The notes beneath the pieces are model-generated. The model was not told where the DNA came from. It searched no databases and worked only from the letters and a program-made list of their open reading frames with translations. A program made the translations under genes and the position numbers. Below are positions 62,514-64,000 of a stretch of DNA of 64,000 nt, piece by piece. The DNA comes from Candidatus Hydrogenedentota bacterium (lineage in GTDB: Bacteria > Hydrogenedentota > Hydrogenedentia > Hydrogenedentales > SLHB01), in contig JADLHJ010000024.1 in assembly GCA_020848835.1 (NCBI GenBank), positions 1 to 64,000 of the forward strand. Reading direction: 5' to 3'. The first letter of the stretch is position 1. The number at the start of each line of letters is the position of its first letter.

Positions 62514-63695
62514 ATGAAAAAGAGTTACATCCTCGATACGAACGCCCTGCTCGAAGACCCGAACTGCATCCGCGTGCTGCGCAATGGCAAAGAGAACGCC
62601 GTCGGCATTCCTTTTCACGTCATTCTCGAACTCGATAAATTAAAAAAAGAACCGCGCGTCAAGCACCTGGTATCGAAAGCGATCGATTCGATCCGTGAAA
62701 ATCTCGAGGTCGTCCATATCATCAAAGATGAAAACTCCGATCCGCTCATTCCCAGCATCGATCTGCAAATATTAAAAGAGATTAAGAACGCCGGCCTTGA
62801 CGATCCTATCCTGGTTACCAACGATCGCATTCTCCAGCTCATGGCGGAGTTCAGCGGCGTGCAGAGCCAAGAATATAAACAAGCGAAACCATTCGAATCG
62901 GAGTCGCAACAATACACGGGGTTTGTGAGTGACGACGATGAAAAACCGCTGAACTGTTTCTCGTGGCACGAAGGCCGTCCGATGTTTCATGGGCAAGACG
63001 GTCCGCGGGTCATCGAATATGAACACGAAGTGTGGAAGGTGCGCCCGCGCAACGTGTATCAGAACCTCGCATTCGAGTTGTTACTGCACGAACACATCGA
63101 CTTGGTGTCGCTGCAAAGCGATGCTGGTTACGGCAAAACATATCTGGCGTTGGCGGCGGCGCTCTACATGACGCTCGAGCAGAAGCGCTTCGACAAGATC
63201 TATGTGTTAAAACCATTGATCGAAATCGGTACGAAGATGGGATATTTACCGGGTGACGTAAATGATAAGATGGAGCCTTACATTCGATATTTGTACGGGC
63301 TGGTGACGAAGTTGCACGGGGCGCGGCCCGCGAACAAGGTATTCGTCGATCCAAAGGACGGCACCTCAAAGTTTGACGCGAACAAATTCGAGATCCTCCC
63401 GCTGGCGTTTATTCGCGGCATGACGATCGAAGACGCGGTGGTGATTGTGGATGAGACGCAAAACCTGTCGCGCACAGAAATTCGGGCGCTGCTCACGCGC
63501 ATGGGTGAAAACGTGAAGTGCATCTGCCTTGGTGATACGCGCCAGGTGGACAATCCCTACCTAAATGAATCGAACAATGCGCTGAACTGGATCGTGCGGA
63601 TGATGCGCGGGCTGCCGAACTACGCGCATCTGGTGTTGAAGGGCACACGCTCGCGCGGGCCGATTTGCGACGCGGTGATTAAGTCCGGGTTGTAA
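62514..63695 (+). CDS. PIN-PhoH fusion ATPase (PhoH2/YlaK-like)
   Basis: A 393-residue protein with an N-terminal PIN ribonuclease domain (KKSYILDTNALLEDPNCIRV, later NDRILQLMAE) fused to a PhoH-type RNA helicase/ATPase domain (about 200-393). Walker A is SDAGYGKT and Walker B VVIVDETQNLS; CLGDTRQVDNPYL is the family's sensor block. PhoH2 proteins couple an ATP-driven helicase to an RNase, and in mycobacteria pair with a small antitoxin. ATG 62514 has GGGAG 9-13 bases upstream. Confidence 0.94.
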   Translation: MKKSYILDTNALLEDPNCIRVLRNGKENAVGIPFHVILELDKLKKEPRVKHLVSKAIDSIRENLEVVHIIKDENSDPLIPSIDLQILKEIKNAGLDDPILVTNDRILQLMAEFSGVQSQEYKQAKPFESESQQYTGFVSDDDEKPLNCFSWHEGRPMFHGQDGPRVIEYEHEVWKVRPRNVYQNLAFELLLHEHIDLVSLQSDAGYGKTYLALAAALYMTLEQKRFDKIYVLKPLIEIGTKMGYLPGDVNDKMEPYIRYLYGLVTKLHGARPANKVFVDPKDGTSKFDANKFEILPLAFIRGMTIEDAVVIVDETQNLSRTEIRALLTRMGENVKCICLGDTRQVDNPYLNESNNALNWIVRMMRGLPNYAHLVLKGTRSRGPICDAVIKSGL

Positions 63696-63714
63696 ACAAC
63701 GCGTTAGTTGCCCG

Positions 63715-64000
63715 CTATTGATCGCGCATGTGGCGCGTGACGAAGAGTTGCGCGGCTGCGGCTAGGAATGCGGCTATGATTACGGCGACGACAAGGTGAG
63801 ACCAGTTCCAGCCGAAGATTGAGTAGCGGTTCGTCGCGTCATCAAGAAGCAGTCCATAGGCAAAGTAGGGCGAGAACATGCCGACCCAGTTCTGCACGCG
63901 GTACATGCGCATGCCTTCACCAACAACGATCACCATGACGGCGATGCCTCCGAGCATGATGGCGCTGAGCACAAAGGAAAGCACGACTGCGGGGGCCATT
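63715..64000 (-). CDS. ABC-2-type permease, C-terminal part (cut by window end)
   Basis: The last 94 or more residues of an integral membrane protein; the gene continues past the window edge. Two or three TM segments, with SPYFAYGLLLDDATNRYSIF in the periplasmic loop and a cytoplasmic end VTRHMRDQ, resemble ABC-2 permeases. Convergent with the PhoH gene. An ATG at the very edge (63997-63999) need not be the true start. Confidence 0.6.
   Translation of the reverse strand, partial: MAPAVVLSFVLSAIMLGGIAVMVIVVGEGMRMYRVQNWVGMFSPYFAYGLLLDDATNRYSIFGWNWSHLVVAVIIAAFLAAAAQLFVTRHMRDQ

Overview
The window looks like a chromosomal segment of a free-living, Gram-negative-type heterotroph. Lipoprotein signals, a LolCD-like exporter, MurB, Tat and Sec signal peptides, and many secreted carbohydrate-active or beta-propeller proteins point that way. 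Two prepilin-type N-methylation proteins with the H-x9-DG look common in Planctomycetota, Lentisphaerota and Hydrogenedentota, together with many secreted sugar-related enzymes, suggest the PVC/Hydrogenedentota neighbourhood. That placement is inference; there is no rRNA in the window to test it. No phage, transposase, CRISPR array, tRNA or rRNA was seen.

Layout. 1-16.6 kb: secreted discoidin protein; large secreted GH127-type glycosidase (minus strand); then a plus-strand run of DUF1569, SMP-30-like propeller, lipoprotein, nucleoside hydrolase, ABC-2 permease, Tat-exported sugar-phosphate isomerase-like protein, secreted propeller, mtnA, a polymer-forming/coiled-coil protein, cmk and recJ. 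16.8-21.5 kb: a tightly overlapping operon of an OPA-family organophosphate transporter, phnW, a PL10 pectate-lyase-like enzyme and phnX, which reads as 2-aminoethylphosphonate (AEP) use with a polysaccharide lyase embedded in it. 21.5-28.3 kb: CARDB/PASTA protein, HpcH/HpaI aldolase, a 1.3-kb gene-free stretch full of repeats and hairpins, an FHA-GAF-sigma54 activator and a frameshifted ELWxSDGT-repeat remnant. 28.5-37.9 kb: housekeeping block rpsB-tsf-pyrH-frr-uppS-cdsA-prfB-lysS followed by lolC/lolD. 37.9-44.6 kb: fdxA, a prepilin-type protein, an MNT/HEPN toxin-antitoxin-like pair, a beta-helix/GH43-like protein, a Pro/Ala-rich lipoprotein, queE and an unusual double-domain queD, and a hexapeptide acyltransferase. 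44.6-52.9 kb: a tiny stand-alone transcription unit whose 33-codon ORF has a Shine-Dalgarno able to pair with 16 nt of the 16S rRNA tail, a secreted PHP-type metallohydrolase, kup and a large beta-propeller lipoprotein. 53-60 kb (minus strand): DUF4097-like adhesin-type protein, anti-sigma factor, ECF sigma factor, pilT, murB and a CgeB-like glycosyltransferase. 60-64 kb: a prepilin-type protein, a TetR regulator with palindromic operators, a PIN-PhoH ATPase and the C-terminal part of an ABC-2 permease.

Most striking points: (i) the 44.68-44.95 kb mini-gene with its own promoter, extended ribosome-binding site and terminator; (ii) the AEP catabolic operon interrupted in phase by a pectate-lyase-like enzyme; (iii) a fused tandem QueD in which each half lacks active-site residues that the other half has; (iv) two copies, 29 kb apart, of a palindromic intergenic element with identical 28-bp arms and different loops; (v) several other intergenic hairpin families.
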